This document shows positions 12,421 to 23,459 of a stretch of DNA of 64,000 nt, piece by piece. The position numbers were made by a program, and so were the translations under genes. Every line of letters begins with the position of its first letter. The first letter of the stretch is position 1. The notes beneath the pieces are model-generated. The model ran no database searches. It was given only the letters and a program-made list of their open reading frames with translations, and was not told where the DNA came from. Source of the DNA: Gibbula magus. Lineage: Eukaryota > Mollusca > Gastropoda > Trochida > Trochidae. The DNA is taken from assembly GCA_936450465.1 (NCBI GenBank), contig OW388303.1:11811021-11875020 (forward strand), written 5' to 3'.

Positions 12421-14699
12421 TAACGATACGTAATCAGAGAGTAAAACGTTACGTTACGTAACGCGTCTTACACAATCAGGGGGTTTGGAGTAGTTTTACG
12501 GATAATATATCCTGATGGAGCAGTAAGCTTGGAAGTGTGTACAAGTAGAGTCTCATCAACGTGATACCAAGGGTGATGCCGATATGTTTGGTTTTATCTT
12601 TGTAGTATAAGTCCTTGAACAATCCAAATATCCCAGACATTACATATGGTTTGTTGGTGCATATTAATGAATGTTCAAGAACATGTTCTATGGATCGTCA
12701 ACTCTTTTATTGCAATGATTGATACGTGTCGCTTTATTGATGTAAAATTGACAAATTCATACTTATATGTGTAAGTATATGCATGAGTACACCAAACGTC
12801 GCATTCAATCCAATAACGAAGATGACTATCTTTAGAACTTGAATTGTTCTCCTTCATCATATTAACTTATAAAATACCTCTCGGGAAGTTCAATATTTCA
12901 TTTCATCATGTAATGTTGGGAGTTTTATAAAGCTCATTTATATTTTATCCAGTGAGGCCCGCGACCTTTTGTCCTCCCCGTGACGAGGTTCGAACCCAAA
13001 CTGGCTTAGGATCAGTTTCATCCCAAATTATTTCAGAGGAAAACTTGTAGTTTTCGTATGTGGGAGATTACACTGGTGAAATAAGATAAAGGAATGATAA
13101 GGTTTTGGCAAGTGTTTCTCTCAATGATTAGAACGATACATCAAAACCTCTTCGTTAAAATGTTTATGTAAGCAATAAATGTATACCATAAAATAGAACA
13201 CCATACTTAACTGAGCGCTTAAATATCTTTTCACACACTGGGTGCCATAAACGACGCTGAGACAGTGACCCCCTACACCCCTCCTTGCCCCGAAAATCAA
13301 ACACGATCCTAATTACCTCCCCTTACCGTCCACGCTTTGTAATTTTCGCACCAGAGGGCCTCGCAAAACAATTTCCGTTGGCATTTTAATGTCAGCGAAA
13401 ATCTTTGCTGGAAGTATGAGGTATCGTAAGGAGTAAGAACCCGAGATCCCCCTTGTATCGTAATGTGCAAGTGATATCGGCCAGTGTTACACCTCAAACA
13501 GCCGTGACATGGTTTAATGCTCCTAAATAACACCATGAACGTGTCGGGCGAGAATAACACGTCACGTGTCAGCTGGCGCTCCCTTCCCTCGGGCACTCTT
13601 TATTGAATTAAACTTTAATTTGAATTTAACTTTAATGTGAGTTTAACTTTAGTCTGGGTTTGAGTCCGGACCCAAATAGATAGATAGACGAATAAATGGA
13701 AGACATACATAATACATCATTTTTTAAGTTTACTAGATTAAGCTTGAATAAGAATTTTGAATCTCAGAATCTAATAGAATTTAAATTATCAAAAGTAATG
13801 TATATTAGCTGGGTGAGAATGTTCATTTCATATCCATGGTCCCTGTGATTGAAATAGATCAATTAATGCACCATTCGTCGTTTTGTGCTAAGTATGAGAC
13901 GGAGAACATCTCGATTGTAGATACGATGCCAAAACTGTATACTTATCTGACAGTGTTTTTTTGTAAAGATAAGTAGTTCGACGCCAATCCCTCGATATAC
14001 ACCATAGACCTCTATAACTTACATTATGAAGTAAAACATTAGCCATTTAATATCCAACGTTGAATAATTATTTCAATTCAAATTAATGTCTATAATTTGA
14101 ATTATATATTCTTTATTCAGTACAGGTGTGGACCATCGGCCCTATGTCCAACATGGAATTAAAACATTAAACATTCAACAACCTTATACAACCAAATTTG
14201 CGAACCAATGTAAATCTCACTGACTTCTGTCTTTCAAGAGGGCCATTCAGAAAGTCCTAAAAACTGTAAGTACATACAGTAACCACGATGTTCCAAGTCA
14301 CTGGATTGTACTACATGAATACCACTTACACGAGTAGAGCTCAACTGAAACGTTTATAATTGCCTGTAGCCTACATTCATCCTTATGATTATATTTTTAA
14401 AAATACTTCAAGTTCCATATTGGATATTCAGTTTATCTAGACTTGCTGAATAAGGATCTATACTGTAAGTTCTTATTTGTCACAAGTAATGGGGCAGGAC
14501 TGAAATGTATGTTGAAAGGTGAATTTATGGAGTAGCCCCACACCGAAATAACCAATCGTCGATCCAAGTCACGTTACAGGTTTTGAAAGTCAAATGAGAT
14601 AAGATACCATCACAAAACCGAAGTTTTAAATTGATCGTATGTTTACTAAAGAAACTTCCCAAAGAAATCAAGAAAGACATGGTCAAAACAAGATGTCCT
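12421..14699. other. Intergenic DNA
   Basis: Apart from the 18-bp tandem repeat at 13.6 kb nothing is recognised. GAGGTTCGAACCC near 12988 looks like a tRNA B box in reverse, without a matching A box. Confidence -1.
13600..13657. repeat. Short ~18-bp tandem repeat
   Basis: Three units resembling TTGAATTTAACTTTAATG between 13605 and 13655. Confidence -1.
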
Positions 14700-14995
14700 T
14701 GTCTAGCCTGTGTAAGGAAGCGGGCAGTAGAATTTAAACGGACAGAGAGAAAATTGAAGATGACGCTGGTTCGAACTAAGAAAGTCCATAAACACCTATA
14801 AGTGTTGAGCAACTCGATTCTGTGTATCACAAGTCTTGGAGACAAGCGTTTGACTGTTCAACAGATTGCCGATATACTGTGGGTTCCCCAGCTTCGAAAA
14901 AACGTTCAAGCAGTTTCTACTGCAGGCAAGGAGATGGCGTGTGCGTTGTTGGGAGAAACCGGGTGTGATCCTCACTGAGTACTTTACAATAATTG
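14700..14995 (+). pseudogene. Mariner-like transposase remnant, internally deleted
   Basis: GDKRLTVQQIADIL (about 14838-14876) resembles the second helix-turn-helix of mariner transposases. It is followed closely by a frame reading W..KPGVILTEYF (about 14955-14985), which resembles the FWD..GVILTEF block that holds the first catalytic Asp, although the Asp itself is not present. The sequence normally between the two is lost. The remnant ends near the 21-bp minisatellite. Confidence -1.
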
Positions 14996-15107
14996 GGCGA
15001 GTCTATGGATGAAGAGTAGTGTGACTCAGAACGGCACCAGATATACAAAACAACGAAAGGGAAAGCTCCGAGTCCGTGCTGTATATTACAGCTTCAAGAC
15101 AACGCTG

Positions 15108-16066
15108 ATGTCCACACAACCCCAACTTATGTTCATACAACCTCAACTGATGTTCATACAACTCCAACTGATGTTCATACAACCTCAACTGATGTTCATA
15201 CAACTCCAACTGATGTTCATACAACTCCAACTGATGTTCATACAACTCCAACTGATGTTCATACAACTCCAACTGATGTTCATACAACTCCAACTGATGT
15301 TCATACACCTCCAACTGATGTTCATACAACCTCAACTGATGTTCATACAACTCCAACTGATGTTCATACAACTCCAACTGATGTTCATACAACACCAACT
15401 GATGTTCATACAACCTCAACTGATGTTCATACAACTCCAACTGATGTTCATACAACTCCAACTGATGTTCATACAACTCCAACTGATGTTCATACAACAC
15501 CAACTGATGTTCATACACCTCCAACTGATGTTCATACAACTCCAACTGATGTTCATACAACTCCAACTGATGTTCATACAACACCAACTGATGTTCATAC
15601 ACCTCCAACTGATGTTCATACAACTCCAACTGATGTTCATACAACCTCAACTGATGTTCATACAACTCCAACTGATGTTCATACAACTCCAACTGATGTT
15701 CATACAACCCCAACTGATGTTCATACAACTCCAACTTATGTTCATACAACCTCAACTGATGTTCATACAACCTCAACTGATGTTCATACAACTCCAACTG
15801 ATGTTCATACAACCTCAACTGATGTTCATACAACTCCAACTGATGTTCATACAACTCCAACTGATGTTCATACAACTCCAACTGATTATCATACAACTCC
15901 AACTGATCATCATACAACTCCAACTGATGTTCATGCAACTCCAACTGATGTTCATACAACTCCAACTGATGCTCATACAACTCCATCTGTTGCTCATACA
16001 ACCCTAATTTATGTACATGCAACTCCAACTGATGTTCATGCAACCCTAATTTATGTTCCAGCAACC
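15108..16066. repeat. 21-bp minisatellite, about 45 units
   Basis: Units read close to CAACTGATGTTCATACAACTC, varying mainly at two or three positions. As 21 is a multiple of three and the unit lacks stops, several frames stay open: minus strand 15003-16109 (368 codons, heptads LYEHQLE) and plus strand 15009-16007 (QLMFIQL). An 84-bp block of four units near 15478-15561 is repeated at 15562-15645. The heptads could form a coiled coil if translated (Leu and Tyr alternate 3-4), but there is no promoter or splice evidence; I treat it as noncoding. Confidence -1.
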
Positions 16067-19000
16067 CCATACATCTCGGCAAGTCATTCCTCGCGCCAGT
16101 CTTCAGCACTGGCTAATTTAGGCGGAGTGTACTAGTATGTGGGATGTCACAGGTCAGGACCCACGTTACGTCCACGAAGGAAAAGCAATGTCTCAACATT
16201 TTACAATGACTGAATTAACAGGAGAGTAGATTACGTTGAACAATGGAGTATATACAATTGCGTTTTGTCTGCAGTCAAGACAGAACACACAAATTAATAT
16301 ACGTTAGTTATAGTGATTAAGCTATTACATATACGAAATAAAATCCTATTGTATTTTGTAGTATATCAATATTTAGAAACTCATTTTGTTTGCATATTTA
16401 ATCCCTATGAACTAATTTAAAAGCAGTTAGAAAATTTTCACTGAAGAAATCGTTTCTTTCATGGGAAATTATCTTATAAATTTAATTATCAAGATGGGGC
16501 CTCACTTTATACTAAGTGTTTAACAGCAATTCACACATCTTAATGTCCATTTCCGAAACATTATCTCTCTTGTTTGGTCTGGAATCTACTAAGTTAGGTG
16601 TAATGCGGTGTGTTTTAAAATCAATTATAAGAACGGTGTGCTGGAAGTGTGTGTAATACACAGACTATCCCCAAACCAAATGTTGTCGTTTTAAGAGCCA
16701 TATGTAGACAGTGTCCTTATTATGTTTTTTCCGCATAAACTGTTTAACAATGTCTAACCCACCATCCGACTGGCAACATTTGATTGAGTAGTTGGAGTCG
16801 CCAAGTTAGAAAGAAAACGGGCAAGACAATCACCCTTGAAATATCCAATAAAAGCAGAGCAGCAAAAATTAATGGCCTGTTTTTTCATCTAATCCTTGAT
16901 TAAACTAGGCTATTCTCTCCGCCAGAAATTGCGTGATAGGAGCGATCTATATTCAATTATACCACCATCAATCCACAGACACTGCATCCTGAGGCGGTCC
17001 GACCACACGCCACCGGTCAAACTAAGTGCCTGGCTAGGTACAGACCCCAGGGTCCATTCTGAATGTCTGTATTGAGAAACGCCGTAATTAGCTCCTGTTT
17101 AAGCGAGAGTCGAACCAGACGGGACACCATTACAAGGCACAACGGCCATCTTTGTTATATCATCGAAGAGTTACGTCCCCTAATTAGGCGTAAAAATACA
17201 TCATGCCCTATTACCGCCTCTCATGGGAAATGTGAAGGCGCGGTGCACTATATACCTCTCGCGGTCTTTACGACGTTGATAGTTCGTTTAGCGATGTAAA
17301 CTACTGCTTGCGACGAACCCGCCGCTGGTTAATACGCTGTGAACGATCACTGACTGTTGTTAGGGCGGTAATGTTCCGCCGGTTCATCCATCACGCTTCA
17401 TTGCATTACCTAGCATGCGCAAATAGATCAAAGCGACGACACGATTTATATTCCGATGTCTCCCTAACGCTTCATGAGTCCGGAATATGGTAATATTCGA
17501 TCCACATCTCTCTGACCAATGGTAATATTAATTTATATTTTTGATATGTAACGTATCTGGACGTGACGTGAAATCTATTAGATAATATATAATACATGGA
17601 TGCGTCCAAACTTCCAAAACCGAATTTGGTACTCAGACCATCGCCGCCGAGATGGACGTGGTTAGAAAGACCATCAACCACTGACATTTTATAAGACAAA
17701 TTATGACTATTAGCACTCAATTGTTGCCCACTTTCGCTGTATGTATAATTCAGAAGACAGCAATCCATAACGTTCTGAAGATGTAGGGCTGCCAAGCTAT
17801 CAATCAGCTTCGAAATTCATCCGAGCGTTTTTCCATGGCAAATGAGGTCTTAATACACTTTGTGGAGTTCAGGACTGGAGTGATAGGTTGGGATCTATTC
17901 TTCAGTCTGAGCACGAGATTTATTTCATCAGAACACAATTGTGACATGTATCGATTTGTTAGTCGCAATCAGACGATAAACATCGATCACTTAATACACC
18001 CAGCATGCTTACTTCATTAGTAGGGGCAGATTTATCTAATAAATACCTCATCGCTTGATAGCGGCGAGACCCGGGTGTCTTCGATTAAACGTTATAGAGC
18101 TGGTGAACAAGGGATTGCTTTGTATTTAAGTGCAAATATCAAATTATATTGTCCGTTTAATTTTTGTTGAAAACGTTGTTCGGCTGATAAATTTTGGCGT
18201 TCATTACTTTGGAATTTAGTGCAAATCTCATGTCAAACATTTAAGGGGTCCGTATTCCAAAAGTAATCCTAGCACAAGTTCTGTAAAATTTCTATTGTTG
18301 TTAATGCTAATCGCCTTGTTTAGAAATGAACCAGTTACACATTGATTCTACCAATATTCATACATACAATATTCTACCAAGATTCATACATTGTTAAAAA
18401 TATAGATTTACAAAAATCAACATTTCATACAGTGTCCCATGGACAACATCTTTGGCCATCCGTGTATTTGTATCTGCAAGGCTACGATAATCTCCTGATC
18501 AACCTTCACCTCGTATCGCGCTAGAGTTACCAGTCAGTGACATGACTGAAATCGAACCATGCATATTGGCTAGAAACCTCCCAAAAGCTTATTCATGCCA
18601 ATAGGTAAGCTATTGGCCGTGCCTGAATAGGGGCATCGATGAATCACATTTCACTGGCTGACTAAATATAAATAGCGATGAGTAATCAACCTTCTGTGAT
18701 ACGAGGCAAAGGTTATGTAGAGAATCAGAGATTGTAGAAGCCTTGCGGGTACACTACCATGATGAGCAGGATTGGTGGACAATCTAACGAATGTCGTACA
18801 TATGTTGCGTATGAGTGTCTTAATTATGTACGTAATTGTTATATGTATTTCATGATGTTAAAAGGCACAACCACATCACCAGATTTCTTCGGATGGCTTC
18901 ATTTGCATCCATACCAATATAGATAATTTGACTTTCTATAGTACGTGTTGTCGTTCATCATAACAGTTAACATAAATGCCTCTCAGAGACATGCAGTTTG

Positions 19001-19118
19001 CTCTTCGTACTTGAATTTATACTAAATCCTATATTTAGGATTCAGTCGTGTTTATCACTAGTGGGGAAACAAATATCTTTCATGTTTGCTTGTGGCGTTT
19101 CTTTTGAACGCTAGTTTC
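16067..19118. other. Intergenic DNA around a candidate regulatory island
   Basis: Except for the island at 16.78-17.42 kb, ordinary AT-rich sequence with short ORFs that show no domain. Confidence -1.
16780..17420. promoter_or_regulatory. Candidate conserved noncoding element
   Basis: GC-richer island with the perfect palindrome CCTAATTAGG at 17179-17188 and nearby TAATCCTTGATTAA. Two short ORFs (17063-17299 and 17308-17493) show no recognisable domain and look like chance. Confidence -1.
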
Positions 19119-19430
19119 AATGCGCGATAGCACATTTTTATCTGTATTGAAAGAAAATGGTGCGACAGCGACAATTTTGTCGATTTCCTCAGTGTGAGAG
19201 GTAGATTTGTTGGGTTAATGCGTATTTGAGAGTTCAGATAGCATGATCGTTGACCATTCTATAATTGTGCCATATTTAAACTCTACTCTAAGTGTTTATG
19301 TATTTATAGGTGTAGGTGTTTCTATATCAGTCCGATCATTTGATTTACCTTCGAGCGGCCATTTAATGTGAACACATTAAAATGGCCGCTCGAAAGGAAA
19401 TGGAACTTTCATGGCTTAACCGAACCGTGT
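19119..19430. mobile_element. MITE family D, inverted partial copy
   Basis: In reverse orientation relative to the 22.7-kb copy. The best preserved part is the central hairpin at 19349-19394: CCTTCGAGCGGCCATTTAAT / ATTAAAATGGCCGCTCGAAA, followed by ATGGCTTAACCGAACC. The left end GCGCGATAGCACATTTTT is a decayed TIR. No right TIR was found. Confidence -1.
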
Positions 19431-19470
19431 ACATAGAGGATATTGTGTGAGTGTCTGTGTCATACTGTGT

Positions 19471-19532
19471 TTACGACACGAGTGCCTGAATATTAGTATT
19501 TCCCAAGTGAGAGCGAGGGATATAACGATATT
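19471..19532. repeat. Inverted repeat, ~22-bp arms
   Basis: ACGACACGAGTGCCTGAATAT near 19472 is mirrored by ATATTCAGGCACGAGTGTCGT near 19510-19531 with two mismatches. It lies between MITE D and the long foldback and may belong to the same composite element. Confidence -1.
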
Positions 19533-19913
19533 CAGGCACGAGTGTCGTGAATGTACTATGACAGAGACAAGAATACAACATGCTCTGTATTACCGAAGTC
19601 ATTAAAGTAATGAAAATATACTAAAATACACTTTCATCCATAGGCTGGCGTCCCGCCGTCGAAGCATTTGGAACGCAACGTCATAGACGAAACGTGACGC
19701 ATAGTTGATGACGTCACGTCACCATGACAAAGTGATATTTTGCCCAAGGGTATCGTGTGAAGAATGAACCCCGATATTATTGCCCTCGTATGTAATATAT
19801 TCGTTTAAGAACTCCTTTTATTGCTTTAGGATTTAGGCTTTAGAATCTATCATTTAGCCATTTTACATTTTCGTGACTTTATTTCAGTTTTTTCCCAAAC
19901 TAGATACTATTTA

Positions 19914-20061
19914 AGAAATAGAAGACTCGTTGGGGTTCTTTATCGTTGAATAAAACATAGCAGGGAGTATAAAACACGAAGGGCGTAGCCCTGAGTGTTT
20001 TTATTTTCTCTGCTATGTTTTATTCTACGATAAAGCACAACAACGAGTCTTCTATTTCTTA
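19914..20061. repeat. Long imperfect inverted repeat (foldback) with GGGCGTAGCCC apex
   Basis: Arms of about 70 bp start AAGAAATAGAAGACTCGTTG on the left and end with its complement on the right. Central GGGCGTAGCCC (19981-19991) is itself a palindrome. The arms are mostly identical by eye, with scattered mismatches. Likely a foldback element or the end of a larger one spanning about 19.4-20.25 kb. Confidence -1.
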
Positions 20062-20395
20062 TATGAAATGCCCTTAAACAGTTACTCGCTTTTATATAAA
20101 AGCCGTGCAGATATTATGTTGTTTGTATATATTATTTTTTTGAAAATATTAATGCCTCCCGTCGTAGAATACGACTAGCATTGAACAATCAAAGTGAAGT
20201 AACATGTGACGTCATTTGCTAAGCGACGCTCAAACTGACGTCTAAAATCACGAGCATGTTTTATTGTCTCATAAAGCACGCTGTCGGGTCCATTGACCGC
20301 TTGTGTTTTATTGCCGTGGGTATCTTATATAAGAATATAAACTGTTGTTTGGAAAATGATGAGAGATTTAAAATTATGTTTCCAAAATAAAATGG

Positions 20396-20758
20396 CTTAA
20401 AGGGGCAGTAGCACTTTTTTTTGCTCAAATAAGTTGATGAAATGTATTTGAAAAATAATTTCACCAATAGTAAAACATCCTTCTCTCTTCGGAAAATAAA
20501 GTTGAAAATGAGTGTACATGCTTCGGTAAAGCCATGGGAATCGTTTTTGTAATACAAAATAATAAATTGTGTTCACAATAAAATGGCCGCCATGCAATTT
20601 TTGTTTTATACGCAACATAGTTTTTACCACTACAGATAATTGGATTGTGTAATAAGATGTTTTACCCCCTAAAGTTAATTTAAATGACATAAACTATCAT
20701 TATAAATGGGAAATTTGAAAAAATATTTTTTGCAAAAAACGTGCTACAGCGCCTTTAT
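20396..20758. mobile_element. MITE family D, copy
   Basis: Left end TTAAAGGGGCAGTAGCAC, right end GTGCTACAGCGCCTTTA. Shares the ATAAGATGTTTTACCCCCTA block near the right end. The central AAAATGGCCGCC arm remains only in part. Confidence -1.
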
Positions 20759-20989
20759 GGGTTGCTTTTGCTAATACGAGAGTCATATTTTAATGAAAAG
20801 TATTAATTATGACTATTTGACATAATTCAAATCCAATATTTATTTTCAAAATTAAAAACAAATTCCTATCCATGACGTTAATCGTTAATCAATGTCTATG
20901 TTCCCCCTATAACAAAATTATATGATATTATATATTATATTCGAAAATACAGCACATTATGTGAGCAGAGAAAATTCAAATTCTACCAA

Positions 20990-21790
20990 TCGCAGGCGTT
21001 TTCTTTTCCATCTGCGGCGCTGTTGTGCTAAACTTCACGTTCCCGCGGCTATTACGGCTGCGGTCAACATCTGGAAACAGCATTCAGTGACACATAACTG
21101 ACCCCGTGACGAATAAGTGAAAACTCCTTTTAATTCTTGGCTCTCTCTTTCCCTTACGTGCGGAGATGCAGAGTTTTGTGCAGATCTTACCTCAATCAGG
21201 TTGTAAGAAGAGTGATGGACGATTATCTACATGCCGTTTCACACGCAACGTGCACAATTATATGCCCTATCTGTGCACGTGGCGCAATGTTGCAGATAGT
21301 CATGCATGAATTATCTCCCTTGTAACTTTAAATAGACACCCCCGCCAATTCTTGTACTGTTTCGTGTAACTATCAAGTGTACTGTATACCTCTTCAACTT
21401 TGACCTGGACGCCATTTTGACGTTTAAATCGACGTGAAGCCATCTACTTTAAATTGACTCTTTTCGCCTCTAAAGCGTAAATAAGAATTTATGCTCAACA
21501 CGGCTTCTCCGCCGGGTAACGTTACTCCTGAGATTGTCCTGATAACGTTACGTCAGCGTGAAAAAGCTCGTTTCCTGCTGCTTAGCCGTAACGGGTCACA
21601 TGACCGATGACCTCTGTCACGTGACCCAATGTGCGATGCCTCATGCTCCGCCAAAGTCAATGCCTGCTCGGGTGGTCTTTAGGTGTAATCCGATTTCGTT
21701 TCAGAATCCAAAATTTAGAAGTCTCATTAGCTTATCGCAAATGACAGATTTGAAATAAAACGGAACAGGAGCCAATGGTCTCGTAATAGA
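20990..21790. promoter_or_regulatory. Candidate conserved noncoding element
   Basis: GC-richer, low-repeat stretch including the palindrome GTAACGTTAC (21516-21525) and a second ATAACGTTAC near 21542. It also holds TTATCTCCCTTGTAAC near 21310, the reverse complement of a GGGAGATAA-type motif seen elsewhere in the window. Short ORFs here have no recognisable similarity. Confidence -1.
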
Positions 21791-22722
21791 CTAAAATCGG
21801 TCAGTGATAAGATACGCGGAGGAACATCCTATTCAAAATGCTTTACAAACGGAAACGTCTAAGGTGAATTAGTTTAGGAGGATTTAAGATATCTTTTTAA
21901 AAATTCAATTTTTATAGCCGTTTTATGTTTTATTTCGAGTGGTCTTCTGCACAATTGTGCTGAAATATATTCTTTATGTGTTTAATAGATACAGTTTGAT
22001 ATGTTTTAATATTTTATTGTGAGGATCTGTTGCATTGTTGTTTGCCTGTATTCTAGGTGGAAATGTGGAAAGTAAAGTGTTTTGAAATTATCGCCATGGT
22101 AATGATTACGCAATAAAAATCAATATTCCACACATATTCAGACAGACGATAGGGAAATACAGTATGATTTAAACGAGTCTATACTGTATTGAATTAAAAG
22201 CAAAGGCAAACTGCTATGTCTAATAAATGATGTTTATTCATGAATAGGTCAAAGACAGTCCATGTATATACATTATTGTTCACACTAATAGACAAGTAGG
22301 CATTATAACTGGTACACATAATAAGTCTATCCTGATACACGATTTGTCATCATAAAATATAACTTAATGTTTCCTTTACTTATAAGTTATAACAGGCCCC
22401 AAATAAATCCATGATGCAAATTAAAATGATGAGTTCTTCCTGAGATCTATATCAAGATATCTAAACATGTTCATATTCATAACAACACATTTAAAACCAC
22501 ACCTTACAGAGTGATACTCATTCATAGCGCCACAAATGACACTACTCTAGGCTTCTTTTTTGGACGGTAAGACAAATGCGTTTAACTTAATTCAATATCA
22601 ATTCAATATAAAGTCCTTACAAGTACTTTTTGTTTGATAACGGATGATACATTTGAGCATGTTTGGGGTACCTTTGAATTCAGTATCTTCTTCTCAATGT
22701 ATTATAATTAAGACAAACCATT

Positions 22723-23190
22723 AAAGGCGCTGTAGCACGTTCTGCTTTCTGAAAAATGTGTTCTCACAAAAGGCCTTTTAAGTGTTACCAATGACGAAAT
22801 AAATCTCCTGAATCAATAAAAAGAGTTCGAAAACGAATGTGTATGGTTCGGTTAAGCCATACGAGTCCATATCCCTTCGAGCGGCCATTTTAAAGTGTTC
22901 CGTGACATTAAAATGGCCGCTCGAAGGTAGTTCAAGTGCCCTGACTGACGTAAGGATATCTCAATACTCAAAGTAGAGTTTTGAATAGAGTACAATAGTG
23001 GAATGGTCAACCATTCAACTTTATACGTCGCATCATTTTCTTCAAATACGGATAACCGTCTTCTTGGGATATATAGCTTATCGGGTCGTGAAATGAGATG
23101 TTTTACCCTCTAAAATAACTATGTATTATATAAACTTGGATAATGAATGGCAAATTTGATAAAACATGATATGCAAAAAGCGTCCTACAA
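22723..23190. mobile_element. MITE with central hairpin, family D, copy
   Basis: Starts TTAAAGGCGCTGTAGCACG. The decayed right end GCAAAAAGCGTCCTACA is its complement. The centre holds a hairpin: CTTCGAGCGGCCATTTTAA / TTAAAATGGCCGCTCGAAG at about 22877-22928. No ORF of note. Confidence -1.
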
Positions 23191-23333
23191 TATATGTTTC
23201 TTTAATTATCTTGAATACAGGGTGCACATTTGGTATAAGTTCAATTTACCATATGTTTAGCCAAACGACCTCTGTCGATCATTATAGTATGAAAGACAAG
23301 TCCAAACTTTGTAAAATTCTGTACTTAAGTATG

Positions 23334-23459
<126 letters not shown>

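Noticed and set aside
12960..13010. tRNA gene or SINE on the minus strand
   Set aside because: Only a B-box-like GGGTTCGAACCTC is present; no A box at the right distance.
15003..16109. Long minus-strand ORF (368 codons) as a protein-coding gene
   Set aside because: It is generated by a 21-bp tandem array that leaves several frames open on both strands. No promoter, splice or composition evidence for coding.
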